This document shows positions 50,478 to 62,275 of a stretch of DNA of 64,000 nt, in pieces (position 1 is the first letter of the stretch; every line of letters starts with the position of its first letter). The notes under the pieces were generated by a model, which was given only the letters and a program-made list of their open reading frames with translations, was not told where the DNA came from and searched no databases. This stretch comes from Punica granatum (Eukaryota > Streptophyta > Magnoliopsida > Myrtales > Lythraceae), in NCBI RefSeq assembly GCF_007655135.1, contig NC_045129.1:4154001-4218000 (forward strand), given 5' to 3'. Both the position numbers and the translations under genes were made by a program.

Positions 50478-50575
50478 TAAATAACTAATAAAAGGTATGG
50501 ATGGTCACACTAGGTATCGAACTTGCGACATCTACTTTAACATATGAGAACATGGCCATTACACTATACCCTTTA
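50478..50575 (-). mobile_element. tRNA-derived SINE, family A, second minus copy (unit 4)
   Basis: Diverged ortholog of 18416-18518 and the best preserved: A-box TATAGTGTAATGG, B-box AAGTTCGATACCTAG, tail CTTTTATTAGTTATTTAAG. Confidence 0.7.
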
Positions 50576-51628
50576 AAAAAAAAAAAAAAGATCTCACGTC
50601 TTGCAAAGAGAATGGCCGTAGAAGCTTCCAAAATTTTCTCAGCAGGTTAAAGCTGTAGACATCTGTATCACTCTTTGTATTTATTCAGGTATCCTGATGA
50701 ATGGCATACCTTCAAGGGCGAGGACGGAAGAAGGATGGGACCCTTTTAGCCTGAGAACGAGACATCTTCTCGTCTGGACGATGCCGAGTTGAATAGGAAT
50801 CACTATTAAAATATGTATCTGTAAAGAGTATGCACCAATTCACTCGGTTGTCGCTATTAGCTACATGAAAAGCTATGTCGCATCAAATTGACCAGACTTT
50901 ACAGAATGGCATGTGGACCATGTTTTGCTGTAATGGATTTCCACGTAGTGAATCTTGACGCATGATATGGTTTTTGAATAGGTCGTCTTTTTCTTCTTTT
51001 ACAAGACATAATATGGTTAATTTTGTCGTGTTTACATTAGCGTTGAACAGCATTGACATCGGTCCTGTTCTTCGTTCAAATTTCTGTTACGTACTTTCAA
51101 GGAACGTGCAAAGTCAGCAAGGGTATGAGGCAGTCCAACATGGAAGCCCCATATGGAACCAACCCGAGGAGACATGCCAAAGGAAAACGAAGACTCTTTT
51201 ACACTGAAATTTTGTTCACCCGGAGGGAGCCTTAGAGCTCTTGAATTAGGCAGATCTAAAAAGCTCAGTCAGCTCTAATTTCCCAGTTATACTAATAAGA
51301 TCGATCTAATCACTGTTACTTTTCTTCGGCCTTATTGACATCTAATGTTCTACATTTATGAACTGAAACAAAATACAAATGTTACAACTACTTATAGCGA
51401 AGTTTAAGTTATTGGAAATTTATGGAAGCTGGCCCACTTACTAACTCAAAAGATACTTCATTTCGGACTATCGAAATAGTGATACAACCTAGCCCCAAGA
51501 AATTTGGATATACAGATATCTATGGGGCTATCTTGCATCAGGTAGAGAATTGCGGTCAACTTTCCAGGGATGTCATCTCAAAAGAATCGGTCGGCCTTAT
51601 CTTGCTGCTTCCCATTCTCTGGCTTCTC

Positions 51629-51955
51629 TCAAACCCCATCTATGTCCCGACATTCCTTCAGCTCGGCTAGTAAATGGTTTATGTCGGGCCTTCGGATTGC
51701 AATTGTCGATGGACATTGCATTGCTATCTCCACCAATTCCTAGGCGGAGTTGACATTAAACTCCCCATATAGCCGCGAATCCACCACGCTTTGTATGTCA
51801 TCATCTCTCTTGACGATCTGAGTCACCCAATGGAGTACATGCATGCTTTCAGCTGCGCCTCTTATCACAGCTGGTATCCAGTGATCAGCTCCAAGAGAAT
51901 GACTTCGAAGCAATAAACATCGGTTTTCCTGTTTAAGCTTCTCGATAAGTGAAAC
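51629..51955 (-). pseudogene. Receptor kinase C-lobe fragment, pseudogene (unit 4)
   Basis: Diverged copy of the same fragment. It keeps the base missing from units 2 and 3 at KSDV/YSFG (reads TDVYCFEVILLELITGY) but has its own single-base loss near 51885 directly after ITGY, followed by a TGA. The two lineages were thus broken independently, after an ancestor whose kinase end was more intact. Confidence 0.8.
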
Positions 51956-52157
51956 CTGAAAGGAATAGCCAGCCTTAGAGTCAAAGATATCGAAACAACT
52001 GTGAGGGGATACTTAGTGGAACATCAAAGGGGATCTGATATTTCTTGCTGAAATTATCAAAATATCATTTTAAATCAAGCCCCATTGGCACTAATTTCCC
52101 AATTATACGAATGAGTTCTATCTCTTTTTTAGTTCTTGGGTCTTAGTATAACCTAAA

Positions 52158-52398
52158 CTAGTTGTATCCCCGTGCATTGCATGGGACTATACAAATAATC
52201 TCTTAGTTATTCCGGTACAGAAAAACGTTATAAATATATACAGGAATTAAGAACTCATTAAAGAAAATTCAGACATGAAAAGAATATAATTGAATCAAAT
52301 ATACGAGCAAATATATCAATCAAAAGAAAATAAAAGATTCTCATACAAATGTGTGAAAAATGAATTGAATGAAAATATGCAAGCAAATATGTCAACCG
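52158..52398 (-). mobile_element. Helitron-like element, 3' part only (unit 4)
   Basis: On the minus strand it ends CCCATGCAATGCACGGGG, ATACAA, CTAG and host T: hairpin plus CTRR terminus intact. The 5' half is missing; homology to the other units is lost at about 52398. Confidence 0.58.
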
Positions 52399-53964
52399 TT
52401 TTGTAGCGAACAGAGAATAATTAAGAAGATCAAAATTGATTTTCTTCACTATTGAAGTATTACTTTCTTTGCATATAGGCGCGCACTCACTGACTTAACC
52501 GATAATTAGTCAACAACCCCTTCAAAGCAGTTGAAAGACTTTGAATTGGTCCGATTACATGCTATAGACATTATGATTGGCACTCCCGTCACATTCAGGC
52601 AATGGACATTTTAACGTACATTATGGTCTCCACTACATCTTTACATAGATAAGATTGGTTGAAATTATTTTCACGTCAAAAATTTACGCAACGAAAGATT
52701 TTGATGAAAAGGAAGCACGCACGTATTTTCCTGGGAACGTATATACTTGCATTAATACGGCTAAGTCTTATACCGTAGGATATGACAAAGTTCAACAACC
52801 AAGTGCTTCTATGCCGCTGAAAACTGTTGTGAGACTGATCAAATCTATGATTGCAGAAAAATATATGATGTCAGAATCTGGAAACATTAATTATTGGACA
52901 ATAATTTGCGGGGTAGCTTTCTAATTTGACGACATTGAAAAATATATTACCCAGAGAGTATATAGTTCAACCTTCGTGACTCACGATGTCGTCATATATA
53001 TAACCATATTCGAGATCAAATAATAATTTCCCTAAAATTACGGAATAATCAAATGAAGAATGTTGACTGCCAATATGCATAGAGCAAGCTCTCTATCTAG
53101 AATAGATTAACTTCGGGGTGAGTAACTGTTTAAGAGCTTTTAGATTCCATTCTCATTAATGAAAATTTTCCTCCTTCTCCATTTATCCTTTCCTATTCTC
53201 TACTAGCTGCTGCGAAATTGGTCACTGCAAGAAAAATCAATATTATCAACGGAACTTTCTGGCAAAAAATGTTTTAAAAAGTATTTTTAGAGAAAATTTT
53301 CAAAAACAAATCCCTTGAAAAATTTGAAGGAAAATAAAGATTGTTTTTTGAGAAAAATGTAAAATATATACTAGGCCTATAGGCAATTGGGTATATCTCT
53401 AACTCAAAAACTCGAATCGATAGATTGTGGTACACAATCTCTTATAAACCTTTTAGAATCTTCTTAATTTTTCCATGTGAGATCTAAAATCTCAACAGAA
53501 TATGCATGAGAAATTTAATTCACTAGGAAAATTTATAATAAATAAAAGTTATTTTTCAAAAACCCCGTTGGAAAATTAAAATAATAATAATTATGGTTTT
53601 CGGATGGAATTTCCGTTGGGAACAAAAATGAAAAATATTAGAATCCATTTTCCATCGGAGGACAGTAGAGTTGGTCCTGATGAATGCCAACTACGAGGGC
53701 AAACCAAGGACAAAAGAAGTTTCATATTGAACCAACCGGATCAGTCTCAAACGGGGGGGACATGTCCAAAGGAAAGGGAGGATTTCCTCACATCTTGAAA
53801 TTTTGATTACCTAAGAGTAACCTAAGAGCTCTCGAATTAGGCAGAAATAAAATACCGACCAGCACTAGTCCCCAGTTAGAATTTAGACGAATCAGATCGA
53901 TCTCAATTTCTTTTCTTGGGCCTTATTGACATCTACTAATGTACATTTACAGTGAGTATAAAGG

Positions 53965-56900
53965 AAAGAAAAAATAAAGGGGAGTTAGTAAAATACCCAT
54001 AGGTGAGCATGGTAATATATCTTTTACAATAAAAATGCTAACTCCTCTGCCAACATGGATTAAGTAAAGCGGTTCAGCACTCGTTCCCTTGTCGTCAACT
54101 CGAGTATTGTGAATAGGAAAAAAAATCCATACTAAAAGAGCTTTATCCACTTAGTGGGCCGACCAAACTCGAATTAGATTAATAGGAGCCGTTGGATTTT
54201 CGAATATCAGGGTATGCAACGAAAAATTGAATATCCCGAGATTTTTGACACACCTCATATATGCACACAGGTAAATACACACAGGGCACATATACATTAC
54301 AACCTGTCTTGAATTTGCTTTTGGGAAAAATAAATAAATCAATCAATTGCTGGCCATTAGGCCTGATTTGGTGGCGTGGGTCTAAAGCCCTATCCATGAT
54401 CTCACTCAGCCCAAATGAACTTCCCACCACCTCCCTTATTCCTTTGACTTTTATAATTGTTTCATTTTGTTTTTGAATAGAGATGGGGAAGGGTCCGGTC
54501 GAAAGAAAGAAAACAGAGGGAGAAGAAATGAGAGCTCAACAGAACGGGCGAAGCAGAGGAGGAATTGAGAAGATGATAAGAGTAGCCGAGAGTGAAGCGG
54601 TGGCTTGCAGGGGAAGCACGAATTCATCCAGAGGTAGAATCTGGCTTGCAATTGACTAGCTTGCGGGGACCGAGGAGATCGAGCTTGTACCCTGAAGGCT
54701 CTATTTGGTGAAATACTTTTTGGAGTAATTTGTGAGTACTTTATTCTATCGGGAAATGAAATTATATATATTAGGTTGATTGAAGTCATCGATTAATTAA
54801 TAAAATTGAGTTAAATAAGAAGATTGAGAGATGTTTTCATTTTATGTTTTATTTAATAAAAGGCACGTGATGTGATTGTCGTATGTTGATGTTTGTTGGT
54901 TGTTATAGTCATGGAGCCGTTGGATGTTAGACCGTTGATCCGGCATGACATAATAAGGACGCGAGACCGTTGATCCAACGAGATATCAAAATGGATGCCA
55001 GACCACTGATTGGGCGAGATATAAAAAGGACGCTAGATCGCTGATCTGGCGGAATATAAAATGGATGTTGGCCCCCATTTATGAGAGCTGATATGGGAGT
55101 TATGGAGGAGTTGATTGAGCTATGTGAGGTTATGATACCATTAAAATTTTGTGGTGAGGAAATGCAATCCTATCGATACATTGTTTGATCGTGTTAAGTA
55201 TTGTCTGTCTAAAATTATTGTGAAATTGAAAAGCATAATCTTACAGTATGAACTTGGTGTGGTAACTTGTCTGGCATATATGTGATATTGGATATTAGTG
55301 AAATGGTTGGAAGAGTTGTGTGCATTTGGTAGCGGAACCTAGGTTTGGTTAGTATATTGGATATATTGGCGATACGGAGAAATTATTGGTGAACTTTGAT
55401 GTGCTACGATTCATATACATATATATTCATTGTTTCAAAACAAATAGTTATGTAATAGGTGATTTTACCTTAGAATATTATGTTCACTAAGATGCAATTC
55501 ACACTTTGCATATTATCTTTTAGATGAGCTAAACTTACCTTTGATATTGGGGATCAGCACGGAGGACAGTTAGTCAATAATTTATTTCATGGAGGTATTA
55601 TAGTTATGTATAAGAGAAGTTGAAAAATGTGTTATGACCTGAAAGTTTTGTCTAGTTGGTCATTTGGTAATGGTTTGATGGTTATTTTGGAATTTTAAAA
55701 AAAATGCTGCTGAAATTTCTGATCGTGACAATTTATGCCAAGTTCTCTTTAAAATATGCCTAATAATCCTCATAACACTCGCATATAAAATAGCTTTTTG
55801 ATGTTATGTAAATTACAACTCATGCATTGTGAGTAGAATTTTTGAATCAAGAGGATTTTATGTTGATTATTAGGAGTATATAGCAACACTTATTTCAAGA
55901 ATCGAGAATCTTGATTATCCTTTCATTTGATGATATTTATTAATAATTTTTTATAACATTAAAATTAGTAAGAGATTTTAATTTATTATAAGCAATGAGC
56001 TACTAAGTAATATTTCAAACAAACATGTGCAAACCACGAGATAAAAGTCTAATATATAAGTAAAATTGACTCCTGTTGTAATAAATAACCCATCATAATG
56101 AAACAAAATTATTAAAATAATTTATTAAAAAGATAAAAGTAATTACCTAGTTTCTATTATAAGCTTAAAATCATTATAAGATATAAACTTAATTATAACA
56201 ATGCAGAAAAATAAAAATTAAATATTTCAAATAAATATGTCATAAAAATTTATATTTAAAAAGTGTGTAATCGAGTTTGTGTACATATTTCTATAATAAA
56301 TTAGTCTAATATACAAATGATTAAAATAAATATATAAACAACTGCAAACTGAGTGAGAAACATTAGTTGCATATTTATTGAATCATGCAAAATTAGTTTA
56401 ATTTTATTAATTGATTGTTGTATAGAACTTAGAATTAATAACTAACAGTATGTTATTGTGTTAAGACAAATATGATTCTCAAAAATCAAAATAATTGTTA
56501 TAAAAAATATTATATAAATGTACTAAAATGAACATATACAATGAAAATGATATGAACACCACAAAAAAAATTTAATTGATCATATAGAGAATTTTCATAA
56601 TAATTATGGTTCTATAAAAGAAAATTTTATAATATATCACTATGAACTTAATCTCATAAAAATATAAAACTTAAAAAGATGATGTCAAAACATTTATTTA
56701 GAAAGAGGAAAAAACAAATTTCTATTTTAATTACTAAACATATTAAATGTAAGTGACAAATAGTAACAGTTAACTTAAGTATTATTATTATTATTATTAT
56801 TTGACCACATTATTATAATCATTAATTTACTCTCATGTTTAACAAAAATATTGAAAATTACCATTTGAAAATTACATTTCTAATTGAAATTATTTTTAGT

Positions 56901-57385
56901 AAGAAAATTAGTGTTTCAAAATGTAATAATTATAATAAGAATTTAGATAGAAATATATAAAAAAGAAAAAAAGAAAAATAGCACTGTACATCACTTGTTT
57001 TTTGCATTTTTCATGCAGTACAAATTAAAATCATTTCACCATACGACACAAATATTTTTTCATCGCACCGCACGCCGTCGATACTCCATCAAAATATGGA
57101 GGAATAATGATGTAGCGACTTTTTTGGGGAGAATTTTGCACAAATGATAAATTGAGGACCGAAAACAAAATAAAATAATATATAATTAAAAAAGAAAAAA
57201 GAAAAATAGGCTGATCGAAGAATGGGAGATCGAGGCGCCCCCGCCAGCCAGTCACCCCCCAATTGGGGCTGCCAATGTGGTCCGAGCAAGCTGGCGATCC
57301 CAATCAGGAGGTGGGTGGTTGACGGATGCGTCCCTTATTTGAGGAATCCCAATGGCTAGTAAACGATTCCTTATTCCAATCAGGT
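53965..57385. other. About 3.4-kb insertion in the decayed unit, unassigned
   Basis: Array homology breaks off near 53965 (equivalent to 19300) and resumes near 57385 (equivalent to 19540), where normally only about 240 bp lie between. The insert has a 36-bp tandem repeat at 54922-55071, a very AT-rich core (55900-56950) with an (ATT)n tract at 56781-56802, and a GC-rich end (57225-57310). I found neither protein motifs nor paired LTRs. A retroelement remnant is possible but not shown. Confidence 0.4.
54922..55071. repeat. Four imperfect 35-36-bp tandem repeats
   Basis: Each copy begins GGATG or GGACG, then a GAC/GAT CGTTGATCC-like core, then GAGATATAAAA-like sequence; copies start near 54922, 54957, 54993 and 55028. 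Similarity is about 70-80 percent by eye. Confidence 0.75.
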
Positions 57386-58780
57386 GGGTGGCTGCTGCTT
57401 CCCATTCTCTGGCTTCTATTGAATACTGTCTTTATATCTCAACATTCCTTCAGTTTGGCTAGTAAACGATTGATGTCGGGGCCCCAGACTGCGTTTGCCG
57501 ATGCAAATGACTTTGTTATTATTAAACATAAAACTTGTCGCGATAAAATAAGATCAATGCAAGTGCACGTTATTGAACAAGTAACATAAAGTGAATAAGA
57601 GTATCGTCCCATAAAGACTAATATAGTAAAAGAAATACTTAGGCACATGTAAAGCTTTCAAATTTATCTTTTAATATAATAACTAAAAACATATACATAT
57701 GTATATAATATATGTAATCTAATTTGAAGAATTTGGGCGATAGAAAGTACTGGGCGAGGTAAAACACATACGTGTATACATACGCATATGTAAGAAAACG
57801 TGATATAAGAAAGTTCGTAATATTACACCTAGATAAGGGAGTTTAGCTCATGATCGTAATAATAAAGATCAAATCCCTAAAAGAAAACATAAACATGATA
57901 ACAAGGATTGGAAGAAAAACGAAAAAGAATGACGTAGTCGGTCTTCCAACTCGAACCACGGTCACCACGACCTCGATCTCCACCTTAAGCTCACTCCCGA
58001 AGGTCACGTTCTCTTCCTGTCTTGTGAATCAGCATTCAACTCTCCAAGTTCCTACGTTAAAAACATGAAAAAACAATTCCCTGCAAAATCTCCAAAGATC
58101 TCCTTATCTAGAAGATGCAGTTTCCTACTTTAACCATCCCAGGTTTATTCTCCTATCTCTTCAAACATTTCCTTTTCTTGAAATCCTTGAGATCTAGAGA
58201 TAGATCCGACTTGCATCGGTGTAGGCTGATTCAGAGGGCTGCAGCTCTTCAATTTCACAGCTGGGGCCGCGCTTGTCAGTAATTCCTGATCGCACGCTGC
58301 ACTTCGATCGATCATATCTTCCTCATCCAAACTCCAATTGATGAAACCGTTTGAACCGCTATGCTCCTAATCGATGGGCTTTCCATTGATATGCAATTTG
58401 CTCCATTTAGCCCCAGTTTAACCTACTCAAATTACCGAAAATTTAGAGGATACAAAAATCTCGATTCATTAACTACCTCCCAAAATACCTTAAAACACCA
58501 GAAAGCACTTAAAACTCTAAAATCCTACCAAAATGCAAAAGAATGTTACTTAGACTATAAATCTACTAAAAACTAACCTAAACTCGAGAATTTATCTTTA
58601 AATAAATGCATAAAAGGTATCAAATAACTCTATTTTCATAGAGTTAACAGGAGTCTAGAGTGGATATCAAATTTCTCATCTAGCCGGGAATCCAGTAGGC
58701 TTTGTATGTCGCCCCTCTCGACAATCGGAGTCACCCTGTGAAGGATATGCATGTTGTCATTTGCGCTTCTTAGAAGCCTG
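57385..58780 (-). pseudogene. Receptor kinase C-lobe fragment split by a 1.1-kb insertion
   Basis: On the minus strand, 58780-58655 encodes NMHILHRVTPIVERGDIQSL, matching MHVLHWITQIVERDDDIQSI of the other fragments. The stretch 57515-57385 encodes GPDINRLLAKLKEC, matching RRPDINHLLAELKEC. The residues between (ELVEIAMQ region) are replaced by about 1.1 kb of unrelated sequence. It is a decayed relic with no open frame across it. Confidence 0.7.
57528..58650. other. About 1.1-kb insertion splitting a kinase fragment, unassigned
   Basis: Bounded by homology to the kinase fragment on both sides. It contains GTGCACGTTATTGAACAAG and GAGTATCGTCCCATAAAGAC stretches that look like those of dispersed plant repeats, but the class is not recognised and no target duplication was found. 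Confidence 0.45.
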
Positions 58781-58785
58781 AAAAG

Positions 58786-61700
58786 AAGAGTTACTTTGAA
58801 AAAATTTTCGAAAAACAACTCTTGCCCGATTCTTTTGGCAGGTTATTCCGGGGCACGCTCAGGAGTCCGAATCATTGGGAATTACGCCACCCAAGAGCCC
58901 AATGATGACATTGAGGTTGTGTTGTTTAGCGACGACACATATCCGCGCAACTTGGTTTGCACCAAAGGGACGGCAAGGGAGGGGAAGAGAGGGGTCACTT
59001 TTCTCTGTTTGAATTGGACAGTTTTAAGGGGAAGGGAATTGAATGGAAACAACATGCTCTTACTACTGGTGTGGATTACTTTAAGCGGTTTGACGCTTAT
59101 TCCTTTTAAATAAAGTTTTCGGTTCGAGTTTTGTGAATGAAGAAAATTCATGTAAGAGAGTTTTATCATTTGATGAACCGATCCGACTCGACTAGATTAA
59201 GGGACCTATTGAACGTTTGGATACCAAAGTGCACATTGAAAAAAAATCGGTTCATTTTCCTTACCTTATTTAACAGTTCTCCTCCATTCGGAGAATTTGA
59301 AGGGAAAATGCAATTACAATATTAAAAATTTTAAAAGACTAATTTACCCCATCTAAGTTGCTAAAATGATTTCCTTTCTTTTCCTTTCATTTTAGTTGAT
59401 TGACTATCCAAACAATGAAAATCTTATCCCTCATTTCCCTCTCATTCTCTCATGCCATGTTTGGTTGACCGTAATAAGACTACAATTACGGATCTTCTAC
59501 ATATGTAATAGTTATAATTTTTTTTTGTTTAGACCCGTAAGACCGTAATCATTATTACAAATTGGATTTGATATTCATAACCGGGCCTGAATGACAATAC
59601 TCCACCCGGTTGTACGTAATCTTATACTATTAATAAAAAAAGAATTGTGGAAGTTGTAGCTGTTATTTTAACGTGCCTAACATGAGCACCAAAAAATTAA
59701 ACAAGAAAATTGCAAAAAACTCCTCAGCAAAAATTGCAGAAATAGCCTCTGCCCTCCCCACGGATTCTGTCTGCAACCGTTGTGGTACCTCCTCTCCTCT
59801 CCGCGGACTTCGCTGGCCACGATTCTTCCCTTGCCACAGACGATGCGACTCTCCCAGACGGTTTCCTGTTCCTCAATTTCTCCCAGCCCGTTTCCGCAAA
59901 TTCTCCAACCAAGCCGAAACTCACCCTGGGCGCTCACCGCATCATCGATGGGGAAAAATCGTCGTCATCTCTCTCGATCTGCTCACCAAGTCTTCGATTG
60001 GAGAAGAAGTGTCACTGTCAGAGCATCGGCGGAGGAGGAGGAGCAGTGGGGGGTACTCGTTCTTCAGCGATAATTCATCTGAGGAGCCTGTCTGACCCCG
60101 TTGCTTGTATTGATTCTCCATTGATTTTAATTTACAATTGCTGTGGAATTATCCGATATGTACCATGCTTGATAAAATCTCTGTTGTTCTTGCTGGTGGA
60201 TGTAAGTTATGCTACTGATTGCCGTGGCCTTGACCACATAGGTATATATAATTTCTTCACTCAAAATCTCTACCTGGGTGTCGCTTCCTTATGTTTTTGT
60301 GACCTTTATATTTTTGTTTGTTTCATCAAGTCATGTTCGATTTCCCTGCTGATGTACTGTTTGTTTGTGTTGTTGCTCTCTGCAACTTCAAGTTTCAATT
60401 CAAGCACCATTCACAGCACAACTTTAATTTCCTAACGTTTCATGAAATTCTCCGTCTCTTCCCATGATTCCTGCTTCATTGTCTGTCGTTTTTGCCTAAT
60501 TCACCACTCGGAGAAAAATTTTGGTTGATGCTCATGCACAAGCAAAACATTCTGCATCGGTTTTTGATGTTATTCGGTGTTTCCTCTGCCCCTATACAGT
60601 TCTGTTCAGGAGATATCTCATCGGGCTAATTGCAAGGTTGAAGGAGCTCCCAAAGCTTGGCTGTCAGCACTCCTGCATTTGGGTGTTGCAAGAGCTAATG
60701 AATCGATATATTGCTTGAGACTCATCACAACGCACAATTTTCTCTCAAATGCAAGATATTTGTTCGAGATCTAACATCCAATTTACTGAAACACACACAT
60801 CAAATCATTCCTACTTCTTTTCTTTATACAAGTCCAAGAAAAGGGGACCTCAAATCTTGAGCCACGGCTTTGAAGATTCTGGAGAAGGTTTTCCAGGTAA
60901 CTAGTGTATGTGTCCAAGCTTATGGGATATCGTTTTCTTTTCCGAATCTCGATTGATACTCATGCGTTAGTTGCAACAGTTTCTCGAGTTTCTCTATCTT
61001 GGGTTATATAAATTCGAGCTCTAATTTTACTCTGTATTACTTCTTTACTTATGGGGAAAAAAAAAGCATAAAGTGGTGGAAAATCAAAAAAATATAAGTG
61101 ATGCAGAAGCTGATGAAGATGGCAGCAAGCAGCAGTGATGAAGAGGATTCGCAGAGGGTACTCGCATACTGATGTCCTTTTCTCATTCAGGCATGTCACA
61201 TCATAATCTCTTACCTGTAAACTACGCACGGCAAAATACTAATTGTCCATGATTGATTTCAATTATCTGCCTTTGCTATTACAGAGAATAGGAAGGTTCT
61301 GCAGCCCAACTTTAAATGTCGATGACGAGATCCCTTACAAGTCTAATTGGTTGCAATTAGACTATCAACTCCACCAAGTTCAAGGACAATCAGTGGACCG
61401 ATTCTTTTTTGCTGCTGGGCTATTGACTCCTAAATCTTTTTTGCTGCTGGGCCATTGACTCCTAAATCTTTTTTGCTACTTCCTTTGTAAATTTTTCTCT
61501 CTGCAAATCAAATATCGAAATTCCAAATGTTATCCCGTGGGGATATTAATTCAATACATAAGAACCTGCAGCTGTGGAAATTGGAAGCATGCTCTGTGCA
61601 AAAAGAAAGCAACTCTTGAAGAGAAAAATTCAGAATTAGCCCAAGAAGAAAACTGCAAGTAGCTGTCAATACTCTCCTCTCCATGCCGAGGCTTCACAGA

Positions 61701-62236
61701 CAATCAGTGGACCTATATTCTTCTTATGCATTTTCCACAGAGAAAAAAAAGAGATAGATGAGTTCACCTCGACGGGATGAAATAGGAATCTTTGCTGATT
61801 ATCAGGATGTTCAATGTTCTATGCTGCCTTTGTTGTTTTAAGTCTCGGCAACAACAGAGGAGGCTAATGTGATTGAAGCTGATAAGCTTTCAGTTCTTAG
61901 CACTGGCCTTGTAGAAGACGTGCCTCCAGCTTCCCAGCCAAGGAGCTTGGTCTCCTCCTCGTTTTTCTCTAGGTCCAGACCCATGAAGGACTCGGTCTCA
62001 TCTGTGCAGGGCCTGAGAGAGGTGCCTGTGGCTGTGGTGGTGGAGGAGGGGGGGATTGGAGGGTGAGAGAGGTGGAGAAAAGGTGGCAACAGAGGGTGGA
62101 AGAGGAGGAGTTGGTGATGGAGAGAGCGAAGGACGGGGCTGAGGGGCTGATGAGACGATGTTCTATAAAATAGAGAGAAAATGGGTAATCAATTTCGTGT
62201 GTCCTTTTCGCTTTTCGTTCATATTTTCCAAACAAT
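58786..62236. other. Unassigned region between array remnant and second copia element
   Basis: No gene could be modelled. The stretch 59720-60070 is GC-richer than its surroundings and open in three plus-strand frames (59673-60095, 59780-60073, 59782-60435), as a first exon might be. Possible short coding bits lie at 60521-60718, 61285-61440 and 61855-62066 (ends near a proline/glycine-rich stretch). They do not join into a recognisable protein. This may be a low-copy gene, a pseudogene, or the flank/LTR of the element that follows. Confidence 0.3.
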
Positions 62237-62275
62237 TGGTATCAGAGCACGGGTTTGAATCTAGAGCAATCTACG

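Larger units (their letters stand above)
46789..52398. repeat. Tandem array unit 4 (diverged partial copy)
   Basis: Collinear with 14798-20340 and 30793-36340 but with scattered substitutions and small indels. Examples are a roughly 55-bp extra segment near 48535-48590 and a rearranged promoter stretch near 47195-47235. It supplies exon 1 and the promoter of gene 3. Close homology stops near 52398, inside the Helitron-like element. A short, weaker match to 21750-21990 follows at 52420-52640, so the intervening 1.4 kb is deleted here. Confidence 0.85.
52420..58780. repeat. Remnant of a fifth, heavily decayed array unit
   Basis: Three patches match the array unit in order. The stretch 52420-52640 resembles 21750-21990. 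The stretch 53640-53960 resembles 19040-19300, including the shared run ending in the TCTTGGGCCTT stretch and TTGACATCTA. The stretch 57385-58780 resembles the kinase fragment at 19540-19830. The patches are separated by unrelated insertions at about 53965-57385 and 57528-58650. No complete receptor kinase gene survives here. The alignment is by eye and its edges are approximate. Confidence 0.6.

Noticed and set aside
52655..52924. 89-aa open frame in the decayed unit
   Set aside because: Lies in sequence partly resembling non-coding unit sequence (about 22000-22450); no motif and no upstream signal.
58751..59113. 120-aa plus-strand frame after the split kinase fragment
   Set aside because: Its start overlaps the antisense of the kinase fragment, and the rest has no recognisable domain.
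59208..59418. Possible MITE with ends containing TTTGGATA inverted
   Set aside because: The inverted match is short and imperfect, and no target duplication could be fixed.
61571..61665. Cys-rich reading CSCGNWKHALCAKKK
   Set aside because: Reminiscent of cysteine motifs, but the frame is short, ends in a stop and is not flanked by clear coding exons.
62159..62235. TGTTC...AAACA segment as a complete LTR of the second copia
   Set aside because: Only 76 bp, shorter than any copia LTR I would trust; without the 3' LTR the boundary cannot be tested.
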